In this document: positions 1 to 7,088 of the stretch, piece after piece
Layout of the letters: each line of letters begins with the position of its first letter
Position numbering within the stretch: the stretch's first letter is position 1
Assembly: GCA_021323155.1 (NCBI GenBank)
Contig: JAJTCI010000018.1
Coordinates: 1 to 15,054 of the forward strand
DNA length: 15,054 nucleotides
DNA from: Chitinophagaceae bacterium
GTDB taxonomy: Bacteria > Bacteroidota > Bacteroidia > Chitinophagales > Chitinophagaceae
Direction of reading: 5' to 3'
Translations under genes and position numbers: made by a program
The notes under the pieces: generated by a model
The model's input: the letters and a program-made list of their open reading frames with translations, nothing else
Told to the model about the DNA's origin: nothing
The model's database searches: none

Positions 1-24
1 CCCGCTCCGTAGTAGACTCCGCGG

Positions 25-2655
25 TTAAAGGAGAGACCGCACCTTATCTATGACCGCTGCCAGGTTGCCGGCATCCTGTCCGCCTGCTGTCGCCAGCGTT
101 TTTTGTCCGCCGCCGCCGCCTTTAATGAGAACGGATACATGGTCCTTGATGATCTTCCCGGCGTCTAGCCCTTTATCCTGGGCGATCAGTTCTTCCAGCA
201 TAATGGCCACGTGCGCTTTGCCGCCGATATTGGATACCAGGACGATGACGTAATCGGTGAGGTCGTTTTTCAGGTCGAAGCAGAGCTTCTTTAACGCCTC
301 GGGGTTGGAGACCTCTACCTCGGCGCCCAGGAAACTGATCCCGTTCGCGCTTTCTACTTTTTGTACCAGTTCCTTCCGGAGGTCGTTCAGTTGGCGCGTA
401 TGCAGTGATTCAACGGACCGTTTCAATTCATTGTTCTCCGCAATGATCGATTCCAGGGCCTTCTTCACTTCTTTTGGATTCCGGAGTGATCCCTTTATTT
501 CTTCAAGCAGCGATAGTTGCTCATTGATATATTCCTCCGCAGCCGCACCACTCACGGCTTCGATCCTGCGCACGCCTGCGGCCACTGCAGTTTCATGGAT
601 GATGCGCAGTGAGCCCAACTGGCCAGTGGCGCCCACATGGGTACCGCCACAGAGTTCAATGGAGTAGCCAGGGTCCATTGTCACCACCCGCACCATATCA
701 CCATATTTTTCACCAAAGAGGGCCATCGCGCCCATCGCCACTGCTTCGTCCTTATTCATGGTCTTGATGACGACGGGAATATTCTGACGGATCTTTTCAT
801 TTACCAGCTTCTCGATCTTACGGATCTCTTCCGGCGTCACTTTCGCGAAATGCGAGAAGTCGAACCGGAGGTACTCATCGTTCACCAGGCTTCCTTTCTG
901 CGCCACGTGCGTACCCAGCACGCTTCTTAACGCCGCGTGCAGCAGGTGGGTGGCACTATGGTGTATCTCGGTGTGGCGTCGATTTGTTTTGTCCACCTGC
1001 GCGTCTACGTCGGTCTTAATATTCCCGGGTAACACTTCGGTGAAGTGGATCACCAGGTCGTTCTCTTTTTTTGTATCGATCACTGCTACTTTCTCACCCG
1101 CAAAATCCAGTATGCCGGTATCGCCCACCTGTCCGCCACTTTCGGCATAGAAAGGTGTTTTCTCCAGGATCAGCTGGAAGATCTCTTTGCCCTTTGCTTT
1201 CACCTTGCGATATTTCACCAGCCGCGTCTTTGTTTCAAGGGAATCATATCCCACGAACTGCGATGATATGGCTACATCGTTCACCGCGATCCAGTCACCC
1301 GCGTCTATAACACCAGCCGCGCGACTGCGGTCCTTCTGTTGTTTCATCTCCGCTTCGAACGCGGCCTCGTCAACATTAAGGCCTTTCTCCGCAGCGATCA
1401 GCCGTGTAAGGTCGATCGGGAAGCCATAGGTATCGAAGAGTTCGAACGCTGCTTTACCATTGATGGTCTTCTCCTTGCTTTGTCCCGTGGTGTTGATGAT
1501 CTCGTCGATTTTCTTCAATCCCTTGTCCAGTGTGCGCAGGAACGCGTCTTCTTCTTCCCGCACCACTTTTGTAACAAACGATTCCTGTTTCTTTAGTTCG
1601 GGAAACACATTCTCGAACTGCGTGGCGAGTACGGGGACTAATTGGAACAGCAATGGTTGTTTGTAATTGAGATAAGAATAGTAATAACGCACCGCGCGCC
1701 TGAGAATCCGCCGGATCACGTAGCCCGCCCCCGTGTTGGCAGGCAGCTGCCCGTCGGCGATGGTAAAAGAGATGGCGCGGATATGGTCAGCGATCACGCG
1801 GAACGCGATATCACTTTTGTCATCCGTTTTCCTGTATTGTTGCTTAGTGATCTTTTCTATTTCGGCGATCGTACCGGTAAATATGTCGGTGTCGTAATTG
1901 CTTTGCTTGTCCTGCAGCACACGAACCAGCCTTTCGAATCCCATCCCCGTATCAACGTGCTTGGCGGGAAGGAATTCCAGCGATCCGTCCTTCAACCGGT
2001 TGAACTGGATGAATACATTGTTCCAGATCTCGATCACCTGGGGGTGATCCTGGTTCACGAGCGTGCTCCCATCTACCTGCTTTCTTTCTTCGTCGCTGCG
2101 GCAATCCACGTGTATCTCGGTACATGGGCCGCAGGGACCGGTGTCGCCCATCTCCCAGAAATTGTCCTTCTTTCCAAACGGGAGGATACGGTCGGGCACG
2201 GTATGCCGTTTCCAGTATTCACTGGCTTCAACGTCTTCCGGTAGCGCTTCGCTTTTGTCGCCACCGAAGATCGTCACATACAAGCGGTCCTTCGGTATCT
2301 TATATACGTCCGTAAGCAGTTCCCAGCTCCAGGCGATGGCTTCCGATTTAAAATAGTCGCCGAAGCTCCAGTTGCCGAGCATCTCGAACATCGTATGATG
2401 ATAAGTATCCACGCCCACTTCTTCCAGGTCGTTGTGCTTCCCGCTCACCCGCAAACATTTCTGGGTGTCAGCGATCCTCGGGTTTTCCGGTTTCCGGTTA
2501 CCAAGGAAGAAATCCTTGAACTGGTTCATGCCGGCGTTGGTGAACAGGAGCGTAGGATCATTCTTCACCACGATGGGCGCGGAAGGCACTACCTGGTGTC
2601 CTTTCGAAGCGAAAAAATCAAGGAATTGTTTGCGTATATCGGAACTTGTCATCAT
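25..2655 (-). CDS. alaS: Alanyl-tRNA synthetase
   Basis: Cytoplasmic enzyme that charges tRNA-Ala with alanine and hydrolyses mischarged Ser/Gly-tRNA. The protein begins MMTSSDIRKQFLDFF and has the class II catalytic region near the N-terminus (FTNAGMNQFKDFF). The editing-domain zinc site is intact: H566 and H570 (HHSATH) with C669 and H673 (CGGTH). The C-Ala glycine-rich stretch GGGGGQ lies near the C-terminus. Length of 876 residues matches the family. The open frame runs 49 codons further upstream to 2802, but that extension is not family-like and would overlap the divergent peptidase gene, so I start at the ATG at 2653-2655; the next codon is also ATG and is a possible alternative. The gene is complete, with TAA at 25-27. 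A TACCTTTG box about 50 bases upstream is a plausible promoter. Confidence 0.97.
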   Translation of the reverse strand: MMTSSDIRKQFLDFFASKGHQVVPSAPIVVKNDPTLLFTNAGMNQFKDFFLGNRKPENPRIADTQKCLRVSGKHNDLEEVGVDTYHHTMFEMLGNWSFGDYFKSEAIAWSWELLTDVYKIPKDRLYVTIFGGDKSEALPEDVEASEYWKRHTVPDRILPFGKKDNFWEMGDTGPCGPCTEIHVDCRSDEERKQVDGSTLVNQDHPQVIEIWNNVFIQFNRLKDGSLEFLPAKHVDTGMGFERLVRVLQDKQSNYDTDIFTGTIAEIEKITKQQYRKTDDKSDIAFRVIADHIRAISFTIADGQLPANTGAGYVIRRILRRAVRYYYSYLNYKQPLLFQLVPVLATQFENVFPELKKQESFVTKVVREEEDAFLRTLDKGLKKIDEIINTTGQSKEKTINGKAAFELFDTYGFPIDLTRLIAAEKGLNVDEAAFEAEMKQQKDRSRAAGVIDAGDWIAVNDVAISSQFVGYDSLETKTRLVKYRKVKAKGKEIFQLILEKTPFYAESGGQVGDTGILDFAGEKVAVIDTKKENDLVIHFTEVLPGNIKTDVDAQVDKTNRRHTEIHHSATHLLHAALRSVLGTHVAQKGSLVNDEYLRFDFSHFAKVTPEEIRKIEKLVNEKIRQNIPVVIKTMNKDEAVAMGAMALFGEKYGDMVRVVTMDPGYSIELCGGTHVGATGQLGSLRIIHETAVAAGVRRIEAVSGAAAEEYINEQLSLLEEIKGSLRNPKEVKKALESIIAENNELKRSVESLHTRQLNDLRKELVQKVESANGISFLGAEVEVSNPEALKKLCFDLKNDLTDYVIVLVSNIGGKAHVAIMLEELIAQDKGLDAGKIIKDHVSVLIKGGGGGQKTLATAGGQDAGNLAAVIDKVRSLL

Positions 2656-2705
2656 AAAATTTAGAATACATTTGATGGCGGTCTTACCATAGGTGGCAAG
2701 GGCGA

Positions 2706-2713
2706 CAAAGGTA
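2706..2713 (-). promoter_or_regulatory. Putative -7 box of alaS promoter (TACCTTTG)
   Basis: On the minus strand this reads TACCTTTG, a full match to the Bacteroidota -7 consensus TAnnTTTG. It would place the transcript start about 45 bases before the alaS start codon. I see no clear TTG-type -33 element at the usual distance, so the call rests on the single box and its position. Confidence 0.45.
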
Positions 2714-2769
2714 AGAAAGCCGGGCTGTCCGCGATCAGTGATTCTCCCGGTAAAACCGACGTTAATCCA

Positions 2770-3741
2770 ATGAAGCGAATAAAATACTTCTATAACACGC
2801 ACACGCTTCGCTTTGAAAAGCTGATCACCCCTTTCCGGGTGAAGTTGCTACGCATATTCGGGTTTATCGCCGCGTCTGTCTTCACGGCTTTTATCATCGT
2901 TGTCATCGCTTTCGAATACATCGATTCCCCCAAGGAGAAGTTCCTGAAAGACGAGAACGCCGCGTTAAAAGGTGACTACAACCTGCTGAACGCGAAACTC
3001 GACCAGTTACAAAAGCAGATGGCGGAGCTGCAGACACGGGACAATGAAGTGTACCGCGCCATTTTTGAAGCAGAACCGGTGCCCGATAGTGCGAGGGTGG
3101 TTGAGATGGAAAAGGCGAAAGAAGTACAGTATGTGCAGACACTTGGCGAAAGCGAGCTGGTACGCACGCTCACATCGCAGCTCAACACCTTATCGGCGCG
3201 CCTTGCCTACCAGGCAAAGTCGTATACGGAGATCGACGATATGCTGAAGAACAAGGAAAAGTTACTTGCCGGCATCCCTGCTATTCAACCGGTGGCCAAT
3301 AAAGACCTCCGGCGGATCGCTTCCGGCTTCGGCCATCGCATCGACCCGGTGTATAAAGTGACGAAGTTCCACGCGGGCCTTGATTTTACCGCTCCGCAGG
3401 GTACGCCGATATACGCGACCGCAGACGGCACGGTACGGGTCTCCGGCTTCAGCGATGGCGGTTACGGCAACCACGTCCGTATCGACCATGGATACGGGTA
3501 CGAGACGGTTTATGGCCATATGGTGCGCGTAAAGGCCCGTTACGGCCAGTCCGTAAAGCGCGGCGAGGTGATCGGATGGGTGGGCAACACGGGAAAGAGC
3601 ACCGGTCCACACTGTCATTACGAGGTGCGGAAGAATGGCAACCCTGTAGACCCCGTTTACTATTTCTATAACGATCTTACGCCCGAGCAGTTCGACAGGC
3701 TGTTGAAGTTGGCCGCCGCAGGCAACCAAAGCCTGGATTGA
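2770..3741 (+). CDS. Membrane-anchored M23 family metallopeptidase
   Basis: Probable cell-wall endopeptidase (LytM/NlpD type) acting in the periplasm on peptidoglycan cross-links. The 323-residue protein has a basic N-terminal tail, one membrane segment at about 26-48, a polar heptad-like coiled-coil region at about 55-95 and again near 130-165, and a C-terminal M23 domain from about 180 to 295. The zinc ligands H201 and D205 (HAGLD) and H283 (HCH) are present, as are the catalytic histidines H250 and H281, so it should be an active enzyme and not a degenerate activator. It is divergent from alaS, with about 114 bases between the start codons. Coiled coil plus active M23 resembles envelope-division hydrolases or MepM-like enzymes; the exact substrate bond cannot be told from sequence. 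Confidence 0.92.
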   Translation: MKRIKYFYNTHTLRFEKLITPFRVKLLRIFGFIAASVFTAFIIVVIAFEYIDSPKEKFLKDENAALKGDYNLLNAKLDQLQKQMAELQTRDNEVYRAIFEAEPVPDSARVVEMEKAKEVQYVQTLGESELVRTLTSQLNTLSARLAYQAKSYTEIDDMLKNKEKLLAGIPAIQPVANKDLRRIASGFGHRIDPVYKVTKFHAGLDFTAPQGTPIYATADGTVRVSGFSDGGYGNHVRIDHGYGYETVYGHMVRVKARYGQSVKRGEVIGWVGNTGKSTGPHCHYEVRKNGNPVDPVYYFYNDLTPEQFDRLLKLAAAGNQSLD

Positions 3742-3755
3742 TATCCTTCCCTGAT

Positions 3756-3771
3756 GCCCGATACCCCGGGC
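3756..3771 (+). other. Short GC-rich dyad after the M23 gene
   Basis: GCCCG-ATACCC-CGGGC forms a 5-bp stem and overlaps a second 5-bp pairing, ATACC with GGTAT (3761-3776). There is no T-run downstream, so it is at best a weak or Rho-assisted 3' end for the peptidase transcript. Confidence 0.3.
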
Positions 3772-3800
3772 GGTATTCCTGATAAAAGTCATGTTCCCGG

Positions 3801-3844
3801 TTGAGTCACCTCATAGTGACCGCCCAGGCGGCAAACTATTTTTA
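3801..3844 (+). promoter_or_regulatory. Putative CRP/FNR-type promoter of the hemerythrin-ccoI unit
   Basis: TTGAGTCACCTCAT at 3801-3814 has the TTGAN-N4-NTCAA architecture of CRP/FNR-family sites with one outer mismatch. TATTTTTA at 3837-3844 resembles the Bacteroidota -7 box TAnnTTTG, ending in A. The spacing puts the dyad centre about 41-43 bases before the inferred transcript start, which is typical of class II activation. No -33 TTG element is visible, as expected for an activator-dependent promoter. A second perfect dyad, GTCAC-N6-GTGAC (3805-3820), overlaps the first, so which one is the operator is uncertain. Confidence 0.4.
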
Positions 3845-3861
3845 TTGCCAAATGACTGGTT

Positions 3862-4377
3862 ATGCTCATCCATCAATCAGATACTACCGCGCCTGAATCC
3901 CTTACACCGGAAGGACTGTGTAACCTGATAGAATTCAGCTTCCAGCAGGAGATCCAGCAATCGGGTGACAGGATACGCCGATACCTGAACGAAAATGAAC
4001 AGGTGCCGGACCTGTCCGACTCGGTGTCGGACCTGGTTCATATGCTGTTTAAGCAATTGTCGGACGAGGTGGACCACCTGTTCCTCAAAGAGGCGGTGAT
4101 CATTTTTCCCTGCATCAAACACCACTACAACGGCAATGAAAAGGTGATACCTACCAGTTGCGTAGACAACTCTGTCTATCGCAATATCCAGGGTACGCAC
4201 AAGGTGATACTGAACCTTCTCCAAAGGCTGCGGCAGGTATTGGATAGTTACGCCGTTAAAATTACCTGGAGCAAAGAGTGGCGTGACTGCCTGGCCGACA
4301 TCTCCTTATTTGAAAAAAAGATATTTGAATGGATACACCTGGAGCAGCGTGTATTATATCCCAAGATCAACCAATAG
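3862..4377 (+). CDS. Hemerythrin-like four-helix protein, ligand-poor
   Basis: A 171-residue soluble, largely helical protein related to the hemerythrin/HHE (YtfE/ScdA C-terminal) fold. Family-like blocks are seen at about 70-85 (DHLFLKEAVIIFP), 108-126 (around H113) and 150-169 (FEWIHLEQRVLYPK). Several usual diiron ligands appear changed: the His of HxxKE is Leu (a His sits one residue earlier, H72), the first His of HxHLE is Trp157, and the Glu after H113 is missing. H113, H159, E77 and E161 remain. Oxygen or nitric-oxide sensing, or iron repair, would be the usual family roles, but metal binding here is doubtful. It lies 11 bases before ccoI and is probably co-transcribed with it, which suggests a link to oxidase assembly or O2/NO response. 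The ATG at 3862 is the first in the frame after the promoter-like region. Confidence 0.75.
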   Translation: MLIHQSDTTAPESLTPEGLCNLIEFSFQQEIQQSGDRIRRYLNENEQVPDLSDSVSDLVHMLFKQLSDEVDHLFLKEAVIIFPCIKHHYNGNEKVIPTSCVDNSVYRNIQGTHKVILNLLQRLRQVLDSYAVKITWSKEWRDCLADISLFEKKIFEWIHLEQRVLYPKINQ

Positions 4378-4388
4378 CACAGCATCCA

Positions 4389-6785
4389 ATGGCCAATACG
4401 GTAGAGCAAACCATCCACTGTTACCACTGCGGCGAAGAAGCCGATACCATCATCACCGCGCATGACAAGCATTTCTGTTGCGAGGGTTGCCGATCCGTAT
4501 ACGAGATACTCAATAAGAGCGGCATGTGCGATTACTACGACCTTAGCGCCAATCCCGGTGTAAGCCAGCGGGTGAAAGTGCGGGAAGATAAGTTCGCTTT
4601 CCTTGACGACAAAACCATCGGCGCTTCGTTGCTGAGCTTCCGTGACGAGGAGCAATCACATATTACTTTTTACCTGCCGCAGATACATTGCAGCAGCTGT
4701 CTCTGGCTGCTGGAGAACCTGCATAAGCTGGACGGCGGAGTTATTTCGGGCAAGGTGAACTTCCCAAGGAAGGAGGTAGACGTCATTTTCAGCAATCATG
4801 AGATATCATTGAGGAAAGTGGCCGAGTTGCTCACCAGGATCGGTTACGAGCCTTACATCAGCCTGAACAACCTGGACCGGAAGAAGAAGTTCTATGATCG
4901 GTCCAAGATATTCAAGCTTGGCGTGGCAGGCTTTTGTTTTGCCAACATCATGTTGCTGAGCTTTCCTGAATACCTGGGCATCGACCATATGGAGGAAAGT
5001 ATGTTGCAGGTGTTCCGGTTCATCAACCTGTTCCTGAGCCTGCCGGTATTTTTTTATTCGGCCACGGAGTTTTATTCCAGCGCGTGGAAGGGATTAAAGC
5101 ACCGGTTCCTGAATATAGACGCGCCCATCGTACTGGCGGTATTCGTCACTTTCGGCAGAAGTATCTATGAGGTCCTGGCCAACACAGGTGGCGGTTACTT
5201 CGACTCGATGGCGGGGATCGTGTTCTTTATGCTGGTAGGGCGTGTGTTGCAGGACAAGACCTATCGTCAACTGAGCTTTGAACGCGATTACACTTCTTAT
5301 TTCCCTGTCGCCGTCACAAGAATACAAGATGAAAAAGAAGAGATCGTATCGTTACCTGATATCCGGTTGGACGATACCCTCCTGATCCATAACCAGGAAC
5401 TGGTGCCTGCCGATGGTATTATCACCCGTGGCAACGCATTGATCGATTATAGTTTCGTGACTGGTGAAAGCCTGCCAGTAGAAAAAGCGATGGGTGAGAT
5501 CGTTTACGCGGGAGGTAAGCAGGTGAATGGCGCCATCGAGATACTGGTGATCAAAGAAGTGAGCCAAAGTTATCTCACGCGGCTTTGGAATAAGGAGCAG
5601 CAGCACCAGGCAGTAGATAGTGAACGCTCTTTTGTTCATTCGCTGGCGCGGTACTTTACGGTGATCCTCTTCACTATCGCACTGGGAGCCGCAGCTTATT
5701 GGTATTTCAACGACCCGTCGCGGGCCTGGGATGCGGTGACCGCGGTACTGATCGTGGCCTGTCCCTGCGCCTTGCTGCTCTGCAACACTTTTACCAACGG
5801 TAACATCCTGCGTATACTGGGCAACCACCGCCTTTACCTGCGCAACGCACAAGCCATCGAAGACATCGCTAATGTAGATCACATTGTTTTTGATAAGACC
5901 GGTACACTTACCACGGGTCGCTACCAGGACGTGGATTATAGCGGGAAACTGCTGCCGGAGCAGCTACGGGTGAGCATTGCCTCGCTTGTCTCGCAATCCA
6001 CCCACCCGATGAGCAAGGCCATCCTTCGCTGGCTGAATAAAACAGAACGGCGCCCGGTGAAAGATTTTAAGGAAGTGCCCGGGAAAGGCCTGCAGGGCAG
6101 GGTGGACCAATACGAGATACGCCTGGGATCGGGGCTATTCATTTCGGGTGCACCAGCGGTGGGCAACGCGCAGTCGGAAGTGCACCTGTCAGTGAATGAA
6201 GAACTGATGGGTGTATTCAGCTTTCGTAATCACTACCGCGATGAGATACCGGAACTGTTGAAAACACTACAGCGGAAGTATCCTTTGACCATCCTTAGCG
6301 GGGACAATGCGGGCGAGAAGCGTTACCTCCGGGGATTACTGGGAAAGGGCCCCGGCATTTTCTTTAACCAGAGTCCTGAAGCCAAACTGTATGCTATTAA
6401 AGACCTCCAGGCACACGGCAGGAAAGTGATGATGATCGGCGATGGATTGAATGACGCGGGCGCGTTGCGCCAGGCTGACGTAGGCATCGCCATCAGCGAG
6501 GAGAGCAACAGCTTTACACCCGCGAGTGATGGGATACTTGGCGCGGACAAGTTGAAGTTCCTAGACCGTTTCATCCAGCTGTGCAAGACCAACCGGAGGA
6601 TCGTGATGTTCGCTTTCGTTATATCGGTGATCTATAATATTGTGGGGCTTTCATTTGCCGTGCAGGGTACATTGTCGCCATTGATCGCGGCCATCCTGAT
6701 GCCAGCCAGCAGCCTGACCATCCTATTAATAACTTTCGGCATAAGTAATTTACTGGCTGTTAAACTCCGTTCTCAACAAGGGTGA
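4389..6785 (+). CDS. ccoI: Copper-translocating P-type ATPase for cbb3 oxidase maturation (CcoI/FixI)
   Basis: Inner-membrane P1B ATPase that exports copper to the periplasm for insertion into the CuB site of the cbb3 oxidase. The N-terminus carries a cysteine-rich metal-binding domain (C11xxC14 and C30, C31, C34) followed by an HMA-like domain with CSSC at 101-104. The core motifs are intact: TGES at 358-361, the membrane metal site CPC at 458-460, phosphorylated D502 in DKTGT, HP at 539-540, and GDGLND at 684-689. The 798 residues match the CcoI/FixI family, which is distinguished from CopA by the Cys-rich N-terminal domain and the cco neighbourhood. The frame is open from 4329, but those 20 codons lie mostly inside the upstream gene; ATG 4389, 11 bases after that gene, begins MANTVEQTIHCYHC and is chosen. 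Confidence 0.95.
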   Translation: MANTVEQTIHCYHCGEEADTIITAHDKHFCCEGCRSVYEILNKSGMCDYYDLSANPGVSQRVKVREDKFAFLDDKTIGASLLSFRDEEQSHITFYLPQIHCSSCLWLLENLHKLDGGVISGKVNFPRKEVDVIFSNHEISLRKVAELLTRIGYEPYISLNNLDRKKKFYDRSKIFKLGVAGFCFANIMLLSFPEYLGIDHMEESMLQVFRFINLFLSLPVFFYSATEFYSSAWKGLKHRFLNIDAPIVLAVFVTFGRSIYEVLANTGGGYFDSMAGIVFFMLVGRVLQDKTYRQLSFERDYTSYFPVAVTRIQDEKEEIVSLPDIRLDDTLLIHNQELVPADGIITRGNALIDYSFVTGESLPVEKAMGEIVYAGGKQVNGAIEILVIKEVSQSYLTRLWNKEQQHQAVDSERSFVHSLARYFTVILFTIALGAAAYWYFNDPSRAWDAVTAVLIVACPCALLLCNTFTNGNILRILGNHRLYLRNAQAIEDIANVDHIVFDKTGTLTTGRYQDVDYSGKLLPEQLRVSIASLVSQSTHPMSKAILRWLNKTERRPVKDFKEVPGKGLQGRVDQYEIRLGSGLFISGAPAVGNAQSEVHLSVNEELMGVFSFRNHYRDEIPELLKTLQRKYPLTILSGDNAGEKRYLRGLLGKGPGIFFNQSPEAKLYAIKDLQAHGRKVMMIGDGLNDAGALRQADVGIAISEESNSFTPASDGILGADKLKFLDRFIQLCKTNRRIVMFAFVISVIYNIVGLSFAVQGTLSPLIAAILMPASSLTILLITFGISNLLAVKLRSQQG

Positions 6786-6801
6786 TGCCACCGCTGAAAA
6801 A

Positions 6802-6867
6802 CTGATAAATATCATCTTTTGCTTTGAGAAACGTCATCATCGACGCATAGCCCCAATTTTATTTTTG
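6802..6867 (+). promoter_or_regulatory. Putative FNR-type site and promoter of the ccoS-ccoNOQP operon
   Basis: CTGATAAATATCAT at 6802-6815 contains a perfect TGAT-N4-ATCA dyad, the core of the FNR consensus TTGAT-N4-ATCAA with only the outermost base differing on each side. TATTTTTG at 6860-6867 is a full match to the Bacteroidota -7 box TAnnTTTG. The inferred start lies near 6872, so the dyad centre is about 61-64 bases upstream, a classic class I position. No -33 element is evident at the correct distance. This argues for oxygen-responsive control of the oxidase genes; the regulator is not in the window. Confidence 0.6.
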
Positions 6868-6886
6868 GCCTGCAAAAAAAGCGGGT

Positions 6887-7048
6887 ATGCAAGTCATTAT
6901 CATCCTGATGTTAGCCAGTATTGCTGTGGCCGGGCTCTTTCTCGGTTGCTTTATCTGGAGTATAAAAAAGGGGCAATATGATGACGAGGTCAGTCCCCCT
7001 GTAAGAATGTTGTTCGAGGACAAACCCGGTTCAACACCATCCCGCTGA
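6887..7048 (+). CDS. ccoS: cbb3 oxidase assembly protein CcoS (FixS)
   Basis: A 53-residue protein starting MQVIIILMLASIAVAG. It has one N-terminal membrane helix (about 2-24), then a short cytoplasmic tail with the family-typical basic/acidic pattern IKKGQYDDEVSPPVRMLFED. CcoS is needed for cofactor (heme b and CuB) insertion into CcoN in other bacteria. It sits between ccoI and ccoNO, the standard place. The gene is short enough to be missed by length-limited gene finding. The start is the ATG after the TAnnTTTG promoter box and the stop is TGA at 7046-7048. ccoNO follows after 40 bases. Confidence 0.93.
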   Translation: MQVIIILMLASIAVAGLFLGCFIWSIKKGQYDDEVSPPVRMLFEDKPGSTPSR

Positions 7049-7088
7049 TTTTACAAGGCTTTCAAATTACCACTGCAAACAGCACAAT

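Noticed and set aside
1..24. Left edge before the alaS stop
   Set aside because: Only 24 bases; no gene end, hairpin or T-run that I can support.
1642..2244. 200-codon plus-strand frame inside alaS
   Set aside because: Antisense shadow of a well-conserved synthetase gene; product resembles no family I know.
2656..2802. N-terminal extension of alaS by 49 codons
   Set aside because: Would overlap the divergent peptidase start and the TACCTTTG promoter box; synthetases of this family start at the DIRKQFLDFF block.
3262..3792. 176-codon minus-strand frame opposite the M23 domain
   Set aside because: Shadow of the peptidase domain, whose zinc ligands are all present in the plus frame.
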